NCBI GenBank assembly: GCA_019925095.2
Contig: CM034392.1
Span: forward strand, 7,638,887-7,702,886
Source: Dendrolimus kikuchii
Lineage: Eukaryota > Arthropoda > Insecta > Lepidoptera > Lasiocampidae
Length of the DNA: 64,000 nucleotides
Direction: 5' to 3'
Position numbers and translations under genes: made by a program. Shown here piece after piece: positions 19,082-29,499 of this stretch (within the stretch, counting starts at the first letter, position 1; the number at the start of each line of letters is the position of its first letter). The notes under the pieces were generated by a model, which saw only the letters and a program-made list of their open reading frames with translations, was not told where the DNA came from and did no database searches.

Positions 19082-21904
19082 ATGAGCAGTATGTCGATGC
19101 GAATCGAGCCCTTGGGCAAGGACAATTACGACAGCTGGAGAATTCAGGTACAGGCTCTATTAATTAAAAACAATGAGTGGAAGTACGTAAGTGGCAAGGT
19201 TCTCAGACCAGCTGAGATTAGTGAAGCTGAACGCTGGGTGGAAGAGGACGAAAAAGCCAAAGCCGATCTGATTCTTTCGATGAGTGGAAGTGAACTTCGA
19301 CATATTAGAGGTTGTAATACTTCCAGAGATGTTTGGCTGAAATTAGAGTCAATATACGCATCGAAGGGACCCGCTAAGAAGGCTACACTTTTAAAGCGTT
19401 TAATCCTGCACAAAATGTCGGAGACAGGAAATGTTAGAGAACATTTGGATACTTTTTTCGACGCTGTGGATAAGCTTGCAGAGATGGGTATAAGTATCAA
19501 CGAAGATTTAGTATCTGTTATGTTGTTATACAGTTTACCCGTAAATTTCAAAAGCTTTAGATGTGCGATTGAATCGAGAGACGAGTTGCCGAAACCAGAG
19601 GCCTTGAAAATTAAAATACTCGAAGAGCATGAATCCAGAGATGCAAATAAAAATCGGGATGAAGGTGTTCTGTGCACAAATACGAGAAAGTATTTTAAGA
19701 AAAGTAAGAAAGGCGTAAGGAACAGAAGTACAGTTGAAGTCAAAACTGATCTCAACAAGAGAAGAACTGAAAAGAAAGAAGGTTTTAGGTTCAAATGTTA
19801 CAAATGTCACGAACGTGGACATAAAGCATCAGAGTGCAAAATTAAAATAGGTAGAAAAGCACAGAAAGCAGAAGAAACACATTGTATTAATAATATTCTA
19901 ACCACTTTTAATGTTTTAGATGCAGAAGTTTCTAATGCTGTAAATGTTCAAAAATATGACTGGATTTTGGACAGTGGGTGCACGTCTCACCTTTGTAATG
20001 ATGCGAGTAAGTTCGGGGACACTTTAAAAATGACTAGCGGAGAACTAAATTTAGCGACGCATGTAAGTACTGACATAAAAGGTAAGGGTACTGTAAGGTT
20101 GTCGGCATGGAGCGAAAACTCGAGGGATTTATTTGAACTACGCGATACTTTGTTTGTTCCTAATTTAAGGACGAATTTAATTTCAGTAGCCAAAATAACA
20201 AATAACGGTTATAATGTTACGTTTAATAACGATGTAGCTCAGGTTATTGATAAGAATGGTGAAATTAAATTGTCGGCATATCGTAGAGGTAATTTATATT
20301 GTTTAAATAACCCGGAATATATATTTAATTTGAGTGATTCGAATGCTGATGTACGTTGTTGGCACGAGCGATTAGGACATTTGAATGGAAAAGATGTTGC
20401 TAAGCTTTTAGGTAAATTAAGTGCTAAGTTTGATGTGACCGAAGTACGAAACTTACGTGATTGCGATATTTGTGCTGAAGGAAAAATGACCGCGTTACCT
20501 TTTTCTGATTCCCATAGTCCTTGTACTGAAAAATTACAAATAGTCTATTCCGATATTGTAGGACCTATGAGATGTGAATCTATAGGGGGAGCAAAATATT
20601 TTATAACTTTTATCGACGATTGTACACGTTGGTGTGAAGTTTATTTTTTAAGTGCGAAAAATAAAGCCTTAGAAGCCTTTAAGGCGTATAAAAGTCACGT
20701 TGAGAACATGACGGGACTTAAGATTAAATATCTCCAGACCGACAATGGAGGAGAATATTGTAACTCGGAATTTGTTCGATTTTTAAAACAAGCAGGCATA
20801 CAGCGAAGACTAACCGTGCCTCGAACACCGCAGCAGAATGGAATAGCAGAACGAATGAACCGGACCTTGGTGGAAATGGCAAGGTGTATGCTATTGAGTT
20901 CTGATCTTTCCTCAGGTTTTTGGGCTGAAGCGGTAGATACTGCATGTTACGTCAGAAACCGTTGTCCTACTAGAAGTCTACAGGGTGAAATTCCTTATGA
21001 AAAATGGCAAAACAAATCGGTGAAAATTGCATACCTTCGAAGATTTGGAACTAAGGTACACATTCTTGATAAAGATCCAAACAAAGATAAATTCGCAGCA
21101 AGAGGTATTGCTGGTAACTTTGTTGGATACCCGAAGAACGCCAAGGGATATCGTATGTGGATTCCTGAGCAAAGGCAGTTCATGATTGCGAGAGATGTGA
21201 AATTTCACGAAAGTCTAAACACACGAAAGGACATCTCGAAGCAAGAGCCGAGCCTATTAAACATTACGAAAGACGACGATCAGGATTTCATAGAAATAGA
21301 CTTCACAAAATCGAATGTTCCAATTGAAAAACATAGACATGAAGCAGAAGAGGTTGACAATATGCAAGACATATGGAGTGAATGTCAAGAATATCCTGCA
21401 GAGTGTGACGAAGATGTGTCTTCATCTAGACGATTACAAGTGGAACAACAAGCCGAAGAAACAAGGCATGACACACTTGATCAGCTAAGGATGACGACGA
21501 GAGCTCCTGGTAGACCTAGAATATTACGCACAGGAAGCGTAGGCCGACCGAAGAAGATCTATCAAACAAGGGTAGTTGAGCGATCTGTAACTTCTATTGA
21601 TGCAAATGAGGTTGAAGATTTTGCTGGTTCAACTGAGATCACCTTGAAGAATGCTTTGAAAAGTAAGGATAAACCTGATTGGGAGGAAGCCATATTATCT
21701 GAAATTAGAAGTTTAGTTCAGAAAGGTACATGGGAAATAGTAAAGAGACCGAAGAACAGGAACATCATAGGCTGCCGTTATGTGTTGACGACAAAGCAAA
21801 ACGTCGACAAGACTTTAAAGAAGAAAGCGAGACTTGTAGCACAAGGTTTCAGCCAACGATATGGGGTCGACTATGAGAAAACCTTTGCACCGTCAGATTG
21901 TTAA
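19082..21904 (+). CDS. copia Gag-protease-integrase-RT (N-terminal part), frame ends at a break
   Basis: The frame is open from 19058, but the start chosen is the ATG at 19082 (MSSMSMRIEPLGKDNY), eight codons in, where the copia gag homology starts. Using numbering from 19058: gag to about residue 240; CCHC zinc knuckle CYKCHERGHKASEC at 247-260; aspartic protease DSG at 305-307; integrase HHCC zinc site H436, H441, C469, C472; catalytic D499, D562, E598 (35 residues between the last two); then the RT start (AILSEIRSLVQKGTWEIVKR, RLVAQGFSQRYGVDYEKTFA). Shortly after FAP the frame hits TAA at 21902 because a few conserved residues of the first RT motif are missing. A full copia polyprotein is about 1400 residues. 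Confidence 0.9.
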   Translation: MSSMSMRIEPLGKDNYDSWRIQVQALLIKNNEWKYVSGKVLRPAEISEAERWVEEDEKAKADLILSMSGSELRHIRGCNTSRDVWLKLESIYASKGPAKKATLLKRLILHKMSETGNVREHLDTFFDAVDKLAEMGISINEDLVSVMLLYSLPVNFKSFRCAIESRDELPKPEALKIKILEEHESRDANKNRDEGVLCTNTRKYFKKSKKGVRNRSTVEVKTDLNKRRTEKKEGFRFKCYKCHERGHKASECKIKIGRKAQKAEETHCINNILTTFNVLDAEVSNAVNVQKYDWILDSGCTSHLCNDASKFGDTLKMTSGELNLATHVSTDIKGKGTVRLSAWSENSRDLFELRDTLFVPNLRTNLISVAKITNNGYNVTFNNDVAQVIDKNGEIKLSAYRRGNLYCLNNPEYIFNLSDSNADVRCWHERLGHLNGKDVAKLLGKLSAKFDVTEVRNLRDCDICAEGKMTALPFSDSHSPCTEKLQIVYSDIVGPMRCESIGGAKYFITFIDDCTRWCEVYFLSAKNKALEAFKAYKSHVENMTGLKIKYLQTDNGGEYCNSEFVRFLKQAGIQRRLTVPRTPQQNGIAERMNRTLVEMARCMLLSSDLSSGFWAEAVDTACYVRNRCPTRSLQGEIPYEKWQNKSVKIAYLRRFGTKVHILDKDPNKDKFAARGIAGNFVGYPKNAKGYRMWIPEQRQFMIARDVKFHESLNTRKDISKQEPSLLNITKDDDQDFIEIDFTKSNVPIEKHRHEAEEVDNMQDIWSECQEYPAECDEDVSSSRRLQVEQQAEETRHDTLDQLRMTTRAPGRPRILRTGSVGRPKKIYQTRVVERSVTSIDANEVEDFAGSTEITLKNALKSKDKPDWEEAILSEIRSLVQKGTWEIVKRPKNRNIIGCRYVLTTKQNVDKTLKKKARLVAQGFSQRYGVDYEKTFAPSDC

Positions 21905-22869
21905 TGGCTCTCGCAGTTGAATTGGACTTGGAAATTCACCAATTAGATATAAACACTGCTTATTTAAATGGATCCTTGGATGAAGAGATTTACATGGAGA
22001 TACCAGAACTATTACAAGAAAGTTTAATTAAGCTTATGAATCGTGAGGGAGAAGATCCAATAGTTAAAAAGCGCGCACATATCATGCTGAATAAATTGGA
22101 TAGTGGTTGCGATTCATGCTTATTGCGGAAATCATTGTATGGTTTGAAGCAAGCTGGACGTCAATGGAATCTCAAACTCAACAACAAGTTGATCGCTATG
22201 GGATTGAAGCAAAGTCTGAACAAGCCATGTTTATATTTTAAACAAAGTGCAAATAGCCATTTGTTTGTATTGGTTTACGTAGACGATATTTTGGTGGCAA
22301 GTCAGGAAAGAGGTTTAATTATTAAATTTAAAGATGAGCTGTCAAGGGAGTTCGAATTAAAAGATTATGGTCAGGCAAAATATATTTTAGGAATAGACAT
22401 ACGGAGAAATAATAATGACAATGTCATTATTTTGTCACAACAAAGTTATATTGACAATTTATTGAAACGATTTTCAATGGAAAATTGCAATAAATGTGCA
22501 ACGCCGATGGAAATTAATTCCAAACATAAACCAGAAGAAAAATGCGATGACGACGAAAGCGATACAAATTGGCCGTATCGAGAATTGATAGTTTGTTTGA
22601 ATTACCTAAGCAATGCAACTAGACCAGATATTGCTAATGCGGTGAGTAAGCTAAGCCAAAAAGTCGCGAATCCTGAAAAATCTGATTGGAAATCTGCAAA
22701 ACGTGTATTACGTTACCTGAAAGGGACCATACAACGTAGTCTCGTATACAAGAAGACTAGTAATTGTATACAGGGTTTCTCGGACGCAGATTGGGGGAAT
22801 TGTTTACTAGACAGACGATCTTATTCATGCATTCATTTTAGGTGGTGCGTGTATATCCTGGCAGTCTAG
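21898..22869 (+). CDS. copia reverse transcriptase / RNase H N-terminal segment (frameshifted continuation)
   Basis: This continues the polyprotein in a different frame. LDINTAYLNGSLDEEIYMEI is the palm segment with a catalytic Asp, SLYGLKQAGRQWN follows, and YVDDILVAS (YVDD at 22276-22287) is the RT active site. Then come YILGIDI, QQSYIDNLL, ATRPDIANAVSKLSQ and KSAKRVLRYLKGT. RNase H starts with FSDADWGN (first catalytic Asp) and the frame is lost again at about 22830, running to a stop at 22869. The apparent ATG at 21898 is not a real start; it results from the upstream break. Confidence 0.88.
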   Translation: MLMALAVELDLEIHQLDINTAYLNGSLDEEIYMEIPELLQESLIKLMNREGEDPIVKKRAHIMLNKLDSGCDSCLLRKSLYGLKQAGRQWNLKLNNKLIAMGLKQSLNKPCLYFKQSANSHLFVLVYVDDILVASQERGLIIKFKDELSREFELKDYGQAKYILGIDIRRNNNDNVIILSQQSYIDNLLKRFSMENCNKCATPMEINSKHKPEEKCDDDESDTNWPYRELIVCLNYLSNATRPDIANAVSKLSQKVANPEKSDWKSAKRVLRYLKGTIQRSLVYKKTSNCIQGFSDADWGNCLLDRRSYSCIHFRWCVYILAV

Positions 22870-23233
22870 GAAACAACGTAGCGTGGCGACATCGACTTGT
22901 GAGGCAGAGTACGTCAGCCTTTCCGAAAGTATGAAGGAGGCAGTGTATCTAAATAGTCTGATGAAGGAAGTAGGGCTCATGAGGTATGCTCGAGTGATTG
23001 TTCATGCCGATAACCAAGGGGCTATGTTTTTAGCTCAAGACCCAATGTTTCATGCGCGTAGCAAACATATTGATATCCGATATCACTACATTAGGGAGGT
23101 TTTAAGGGATACGAACGACATTGCGTTGAAACATGTGCCCACTGAATCCATGTTGGCAGACGTGCTTACTAAGCCGTTGCCTTGTGTTAAACACTACAAG
23201 TGTTTAGATGGTTTAGGTATTAAGTTGGGTTAA
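22841..23233 (+). CDS. copia RNase H C-terminal segment (second frameshifted continuation)
   Basis: The homology resumes in a third frame at GGACISWQSRKQ (from 22841), then STCEAEYVSLSE (catalytic Glu), VHADNQGAMFLAQ (catalytic Asp), HIDIRYHYIRE, and MLADVLTKPLP, the usual end of copia RNase H, with a stop at 23231-23233. A small indel near 22825-22840 separates it from the preceding segment. All residues expected in this part are present. Confidence 0.85.
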   Translation, partial: GGACISWQSRKQRSVATSTCEAEYVSLSESMKEAVYLNSLMKEVGLMRYARVIVHADNQGAMFLAQDPMFHARSKHIDIRYHYIREVLRDTNDIALKHVPTESMLADVLTKPLPCVKHYKCLDGLGIKLG

Positions 23234-23281
23234 TTTGTCTTCTGGATATTTTATGTAATTAAATTAAAATTTATAGGGGCG

Positions 23282-23447
23282 TGATGGATATACAAACTTT
23301 TTGTATATGGTAAATTTGAATTTAATATTGGAATGCGTGGCTGTCTTAAGTTGTTTCTGCCACCGTTGAAGTAACACTTGAAAATATATCTCGTAACAAC
23401 GTAGAACTCTCGTGGATTTATTAATCGCGACTTCTTAGCCCCCTACA
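23282..23447 (+). repeat. copia 3' LTR (166 bp)
   Basis: It is preceded by a short purine-rich tract (AGGGGCG, ending at 23281) and followed by the TSD GGTGG. Confidence 0.97.
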
Positions 23448-23675
23448 GGTGGTATGGTATTTACCCGACTGGATGGCTTCCACCCCTGGTCTAGAGTATG
23501 CCGCCATAACAACCTTAAGTTGTGTGCCGGCATTAGTGGCCAGGTTCCAGTATCCATTTAGAGAGCGGCAACACATTGGTAGCATCTTTAGTATTACAAA
23601 TGTCTATACACATTACAAATACAAATTACACCTAAAGGTGAGCCGTCTGCCTGTCTGCTGAACTCAAGTAATAAA
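23448..23675 (+). repeat. Family A retroposon, 3' part, resumes after copia
   Basis: GGTGGTATGGTATTTACCCG to CTCAAGTAATAAAAAAA. With 18735-18803 it makes one interrupted copy. Confidence 0.8.
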
Positions 23676-25445
23676 AAAAACTCAATACTCGTATTATAAT
23701 ATTGGCAACCTTGAGGCTTGTTTCAGGGCCTTCATCATGTAAATACTCCTGTCATATGTAGGTATTACCCGAAAACAATCACACACTAGCAAAATCTTTT
23801 CGGCTTATAACAGAAAAAGTTTTATTTCAAAAGTTGTTCCAAACTACGAATTGTGTAAGTAGGTGAATCACATTTTTTTTCCCAACATAGAATATGTGTG
23901 AGGAAATACGAAAAGAAAAGTTCTGATCAATAGACACGACATTGAAGGAAGAACATTGGTTTATTTATACAAGTAATCTCCTTGAAACCTTTCTGAAAGT
24001 TTAAACAAACACAAAGGGATTTTGTCGCTACGTACCTACTGTTAAAAATATTAAAATATTCATCCATAAAACGTTATTTCAAAATGCAACCACAACTTTG
24101 TGGAATAAATAAATCGTGAAATGTTATTTAACGAGAATGAAACTTTCTATTTCAGAAATTTACTAAGTGTTGGCAACCTAAATTTATGGTAGCTAATATA
24201 GGTTTATAGGAGATATTATGAAGCTACAGTTGTAGTAATTACTCGTATAATAATGTCATAATTTAATAGATTTTGTTAAGTATTACGAAACGATAGCTAT
24301 TTTAAGGCAGATGTTTATTAATCTGTTGCAATGGATAATAAGCTCAATTAGTAAATACGATACTGTTATATTGACTAAACTTTTTGGTGGTATTTTTAAT
24401 AGGTATTAACAAATTGCTGGAAATTTTATATTACGAACATTTGATTAGTAGTTTCAAGAAATGTATAATATTTAAGCGGTGCGTCAAGCCAGGCAGACAC
24501 GGTTGATCTACCATTCGCCAAGCGCTATACGATCTTCAAAAACTAAATGTTACATTTGTTTTTTATATAAATGTTTATAAAATTGTTTATGTGTTTAAAT
24601 GTATATAATGTGGAGATGATATTGGGCTTTGCAGTATAACTAGGATAGAAAGTGTATACCTATATAATTTTGAAATGGGAACTAAAATAAACATCGAAAT
24701 AAAACAAAAATGTACATATATTGAACTGTATAAAAATAATAATCGATAAAAAGTTAGATTCAGAACGACTGATGTCCTCATATAACACTTTTAAATTATC
24801 TATATAAAAATTTATAATGACACAATATATATTCTAAAAAAATTACAATATATAATCTAAAAAAGTGTACTAAATAAAAATGGTAACTAATTACAACACG
24901 TATATATTATTATTGTAATTTAGAATAAATATAAAAATTTAGATTTCAAAGTCCAACTGCCAGTTGGCGCATTTTTTATTTGAAAAAATTAGTACTTTTC
25001 ACACAACAATAATTTTAAGATATTTAATGTATTATTTATCTAGTTTAGTTTAGTTATATTGTTATTGATAAGAAAAGTTTTCTTTTCACATATATATTAT
25101 ACATAATTAAACATATACATTATAGACAAATACTTTTATGAGCGGTAGAACATGGCAACATATTTCTCATTCATAGAAAAATAAAACGCCTTTACGAAAC
25201 ACACGTATTAGAAATTTAAAGCACTTAAGCGCATTGTTGCCGTATAAATACGCAACGTTAGCACAGTAAATTAATTTTATAATTCACCTAATTCATGAAT
25301 TTGTGGTAAATTAGTCCCTACAGACTAGACTTATTCCGTACCTTGGAGATTGTTTAGAAATTCCAACGGGATGCTAGATGCTTGTAAGTTTTTGCTTGAA
25401 ATTTCACGGCTTTCAGATAAAATAATAATATATATTTATAATATA
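23676..25445. other. AT-rich DNA, nothing recognised
   Basis: Long AT-rich stretch with TA-rich runs at 24790-24960 and 25080-25110. No frame above 70 codons with recognisable content, and no clear repeat boundary. Confidence 0.45.
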
Positions 25446-25449
25446 ATAT

Positions 25450-25830
25450 ATATTTGCCGCTGTCTTCTATGGCATTTTTTGGGGCCCATGTAGGGAATGG
25501 CGAGTCACCGTCTGCCCATTTTTCCATGTTCCCCGAACATTCCGACGGGCAAACGCCATAGTCCCCATATTCCCAGACCCCTAGTACCGTTCACCCCAAT
25601 AGCCCGGTACTTTTTGTTCTCATTTCCCACAATAGTCCTGCATTGGCCGGGCCTTGTCCTTGGGTGCATTATTATATGGTATAGACAGGGATAATCGCCG
25701 GTCAGTGTCACGCCACATTTACATTAAATTTGTCAAGGGGCCTCTACGTGTTGGCCTTCCTGTGGCCCCACGCAAGCCCTCCAAAATTCCGGGTCATTAT
25801 TATGGTCCGTGATCTTCAAAGATATATTTA
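25450..25830. repeat. Family H dispersed repeat, copy 2
   Basis: It matches 1550-1850 from GGGGCCCATG through CGACGGGCAAACGCCATAGT, CACCCCAATAGCCC and TTGTCCTTGGGTGCATT to CTACGTGTTGGCCTTCC and CCACGCAAGCCCTCC. Confidence 0.65.
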
Positions 25831-25894
25831 TAAAGTAGTTTAAGAACCAAAAACTCTGCACCACCTACATATCACCAGATCAATTTAAAATATT

Positions 25895-26265
25895 CTTTGA
25901 GGATCTCCTAAATGGAGTCCGCTATCTCGCTCACGCGTTACCACATTTTTGAAGATATCAATTATTCATAGAATTTCCATACGTCAAATCCGTATTACAC
26001 AAAACTTAATAAAATGTTTGTCAATGTCGAATGTTTGACAATATAATTGTTTTGATTCAGACAAGATTTCATACATAAAAATGTTTTTTTTTACAAGAAT
26101 TATTTTTATATATATAATTGTATCATAATCATATCGATTTTTTTTGTGAAACATTAGATTTTTTTTATTAAGTTTAGTGTAATACGGTTTTGCCGTATGT
26201 TAATAACTTCAAAAATATGGTAACGCGTGAGCGAGACAGCGAGTTCCATTAAGGTAGGCCCTTAA
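25895..26265. mobile_element. MITE with ~50-bp terminal inverted repeats
   Basis: The left arm (core CTCGCTCACGCGTTACCACA, 25911-25957) and the right arm (26204-26250) are complementary over about 47 bases with few mismatches, and similarity continues outward less well. The interior (~250 bp) is AT-rich and non-coding. Near the right arm TACGGTTTTGCCGTA forms a small secondary stem. No clear TSD was found. Confidence 0.75.
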
Positions 26266-26930
26266 GTTAAATTGCCTAAAAGAAATCCAACCATTAGGGT
26301 CATTCCTCACTATATATGTTTTCCTTCGCGGTGACGGTAATAATATGCAAATTAGTATGCGAAATTCCAAAAAAATAAAAGATAAGCGAATGTAAATGAT
26401 TTCACAGAACCCCGTTTCCCTACAAATCAACGCGAAAGGTAGCTGCGAAAACAAGTGTTTCCAAACCATTCGACAACTTTTTCTGTTCAAGTTCTGAACA
26501 GTAATAAAACACCTAACTCCTCCAACGAGTTTATTACCATTAAATCATTTTATGGCTTGCCCTGTCACGTCAAGTTTGCGTTTCAAACAAGCTAAAGCTA
26601 ATTTACTATTAGTAGATTTTGATTAGACTAACTCGCTGACATCTACTCTAGGAAAATAAATAGTTTTTATGAATCGAATGACAGTGGAGGTTAGTAAGAA
26701 AATCGAGTAAGTGGCAGTATACGCACAATGAAGGAACCGAATGGCTCTTGTCCAGACCTTGTCTGATAAAATCAAAATCAGGGTACTTTTTAATTTTCTT
26801 ACTATTTCACTACGTTACACGCGGCATATAATATACACCATCCACCATTTTTTTTTATCAGCACCAGTTCTTTTGAGAATGAGGAGAGATAAAAGTCAGG
26901 TGCCAAAAGGAATGTTAGATTGAAAGATTT
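26266..26930. other. AT-rich DNA, nothing recognised
   Basis: A 93-codon minus-strand frame covers the right MITE arm and flank; no domain. Confidence 0.4.
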
Positions 26931-27080
26931 ACGCGTACAAATATATCATGGACGAATTATATGAAGTATGACATGATGATTTCTGATGTGACAGAGGACG
27001 TATGTTAAATAGAGCAATATGGAAGGAAAAGAAATATTATGCTGACGCCAAATAATTGGGAGAAGGTGAAATGAAAACCA
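26931..27080 (+). repeat. RTE-type LINE tail, family b, decayed fragment
   Basis: GACATGATGATTTCTGATGT, GACAGAGGACGTATGTTA, ATATGGAAGGAAAAG, GCTGACGCCAAATAATTGGG and AGGTGAAA are the diverged 3' end of the family seen complete at 35728-36041 and 38511-38971. Confidence 0.65.
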
Positions 27081-27730
27081 TTGGTTTTGAGAAAAACTGC
27101 TGTGACCTACATGAAACAGACATGATGAGTTTGTAAAAGCGCCCTTCTGACCAAAATGGATATAAAGTCCTAAAAATCGTTTCTTTCTTCTTCCAAATTT
27201 AAAGGACGAAGGTCAAAGCACGAAGGAACAAAGCCAGACAAAGGTGATCTGCAAAAAGGGTGAAAGACCCAGACAACCTAAGTCTAGGTCCACGACCTGT
27301 GCTTTCACTATTCAATTTATTTTTCCAAATGAATCCTTTACATGTTGCATTTTATAACTTATTTATTTTAAAGATTCTATCTGAGCTGAAATTCAAAATC
27401 TTCGTTTTGATTAATTCTGTTGAAATCTTTACTGAAATAAATCTAACTTTAATAATAATAGCCCCTAAACATTTTAGTGCTGGGTTCGAGTCTCCCAATT
27501 TTTGCATTAACGGACAGTAGACTCGCTATACTTATCCAAGCTTATTTAAAAGAATTATTAAGTAATCGATCAAATCTAAGTTTGAATGATTTTAAATATT
27601 TTTTTAGGGTTCTATAAAAGGGAAATATAAAATCATCATCACCGTCTGACTGCCACTCTGTATACCTTGCTTTTTTACTAGATATATTTTTGGACAAAAA
27701 TATCTGTTAATATCTGTCTGTTGTGTCTTT
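27081..27730. other. AT-rich DNA, nothing recognised
   Basis: No supported gene. AGGGTTCTATAAAAGGG near 27606 is a common decayed-repeat word. Confidence 0.4.
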
Positions 27731-27734
27731 AGAT

Positions 27735-27902
27735 ACATACATACATACATAACTTCACGCCAGTTCCCTTGCAGGGTAGGCACGAACAACAGAGCGCCAT
27801 TTAGGCTTGTTCTTACACACCTCACTTGCTTCTTTGACATTCATAACTCTTGTCATGCACGCTCGTCTGTTCTTAAGGCTCCTGACATCACCTTCTGCTA
27901 GA
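27735..27902 (-). mobile_element. 5'-truncated RTE-type LINE, family a
   Basis: It carries the (ATGT)n tail and the last ~55 codons of the family a ORF2 (MSKKQVRCVR-frame mirror; ending YPARELA equivalent) on the minus strand, stopping at CTTCTGCTAG. A possible short TSD (TAGAT) is present but is too short to be sure. Confidence 0.75.
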
Positions 27903-28079
27903 TGATTAATATAAAACATTTTCTACTGTAATATACTATTATTAGATATGGCTTAAGTTGTCTAAGACATTTAAACATCATTAAATAGTGTAATTCATTA
28001 CAAAAATCCTGTTTTTAATGTACGAAAATGATCTTCTAAGCAAAAGTCTACATGAATGAAAATTATCGTTTTTCTCTTA

Positions 28080-28385
28080 TGGATGGAATCAGAAATGAAG
28101 ATATCTGTAAGAGAACTAATGTAACTGATATAGCTTCCAAAATTAGCAACTTAAAGTGGCAGTGGTCCGGACATGTCTGTCGAAGGACCGAGGCGTAGCA
28201 GATGGAGCAAACGTGTCCTCGAATGAAAACTGCGTCTCGGTAAACTTAGCGTAGGGCACCCTCCAGCTCGGTGCACCGACGACCTGCGTAAGGTCGCCGA
28301 CAGAGGCCGCATGAGAAAGGCGGGATCGGAATATTGTATACCGGGATATAACCTTGTGAAGGCCTACGTCGAACAGTGAATACTG
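28080..28385 (+). pseudogene. RTE-type LINE ORF2 C-terminus, family d, decayed
   Basis: GAAGATATCTGTAAGAGAAC, GCAGTGGTCCGGACATG, GTCGAAGGACCG, CTGCGTCTCGG, GACGACCTGCG, AGGTCGCCG and GAACAGTGAATACTGACTGA line up with the translated pattern T-D-I-A-x-K-I-x-x-L-K-W-Q-W-x-G-H-V of LINE ORF2 tails. Frame changes and stops interrupt it. A second decayed copy is at 50840-51080. Confidence 0.6.
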
Positions 28386-29035
28386 ACTGACTGAAGAAGA
28401 AGGATGAAAAATATCAAAAAAATATAATTTAGATGCCGCTACATAAAGGTATAGATGAAAATAAATAAAAAAAACAAAAACTAGGGGAAGTCACCATTAT
28501 GTAACTGAACATTGAAATGCACGTGGAGTATTATTAGATAATTATGTAAATCTTTAAAATTTTTAACGATATTTTGTTTTACGACTAATTTGGATTAATT
28601 CGGTTTGATGGAACGACTTGTTACGAGATTACGAAGCAGTGCTTACTATTTTATAGTCTGTATTTTATTGACAACTGACTGCAGACAATGACATTTCACA
28701 AATGTTTTTAAGTGAATTTTATGTAGACAATAAATAAAAAGATATTAAACGCTTCTTTTAGTCTTATATATACGTAGTATATCATCTATGTATTAGTAAT
28801 TCGTAGCTAACTAACAAAAACAGTATACGTTCGTCGCCTATACTGAACCCTACTTTGTGTGTGGACCAACACGCACTCATTTACGGATTTTTATAAATTA
28901 AATATTGCTCAAAGTAAATTTGGAGATGGACCTGAGCTAAAAAAAAGTTACAGCTCAAATATTTGCTTGCGCTTTTACAAAACTGCAACAAATCACAAAA
29001 AGTAATTATATAAAATTTGTTGATTTTAAAATCCC
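28386..29035. other. AT-rich DNA, nothing recognised
   Basis: No supported feature. Confidence 0.4.
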
Positions 29036-29172
29036 TTTTTTATTGTGAAGCTGGTAAACAGGTAGATGGCGCAGTTCATGGAACTTTCCACAGGTAGCCA
29101 TAACCACTTGGTTATCGTTACCTATAGATATTTGCTACATCAAAGGCGAAGCCAACGCGTTATGAGCCTTTA
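29036..29172 (-). repeat. SINE-like fragment
   Basis: TTTTTTATTGTGAAGCTGG, AACAGGTAGATGGC and the later GTTACCTATAGATATTTGC match, in reverse complement, the shared 3' part of the SINE-like fragments. Diverged. Confidence 0.45.
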
Positions 29173-29254
29173 GGATGGGATAAAGAGAATAAGATGTGTG
29201 AATGAACTTTATATAGGATTACATAGGAGGAGTGGGATAGAAATAAATAAATAA

Positions 29255-29488
29255 ATAATCGGCAAACAAACACACACATTGCATATACCCAAATTAAGCG
29301 AGTTGCGCTTGTGTTATGGATAATATACAGCGGACTACTCTGGGGCCGATCCCAGACTCCCAGACCATAGTAAATAACGGAGAAAATTCGTTTCTGAAAT
29401 TTCCATACCAGGAATCGAGTCGAAGCATTTATATTGCAGTGACGTGAGCCGGCAAAGGATTAGCCCACTTAACCACAGAGGCCATCAT
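29255..29488 (-). repeat. tRNA-derived SINE, family D
   Basis: Same body as 16895-17128 (CTGGGGCCGATCCCAGACTC, CCAGACCATAGTAAATAACG). The B box is damaged (AGGAATCGAGTCGAAG), so pol III promotion is probably lost. The left edge is an (AAAT)n stretch. Confidence 0.75.
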
Positions 29489-29499
29489 AAAGAAAATAT

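Larger units (their letters stand above)
18804..23447 (+). mobile_element. Ty1/copia LTR retrotransposon, 4644 bp, young but pol-broken
   Basis: Two 166-bp LTRs (18804-18969 and 23282-23447) start with TG and end with CA. They differ at one position, A in the 5' LTR and G in the 3' LTR within the CCACC-TTG context. A 5-bp TSD GGTGG (18799-18803 and 23448-23452) interrupts a family A retroposon. Internal order is PBS, gag, protease, integrase, reverse transcriptase, RNase H, short purine tract, and integrase before RT defines copia. The long frame is broken near 21890 and near 22835. Near-identical LTRs mean recent insertion, while the broken frame means this copy cannot supply its own enzymes. 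Confidence 0.97.

Noticed and set aside
19144..19794. 216-codon minus-strand open frame
   Set aside because: Exact shadow of the copia gag region; Leu/Phe/Ser-rich with no domain.
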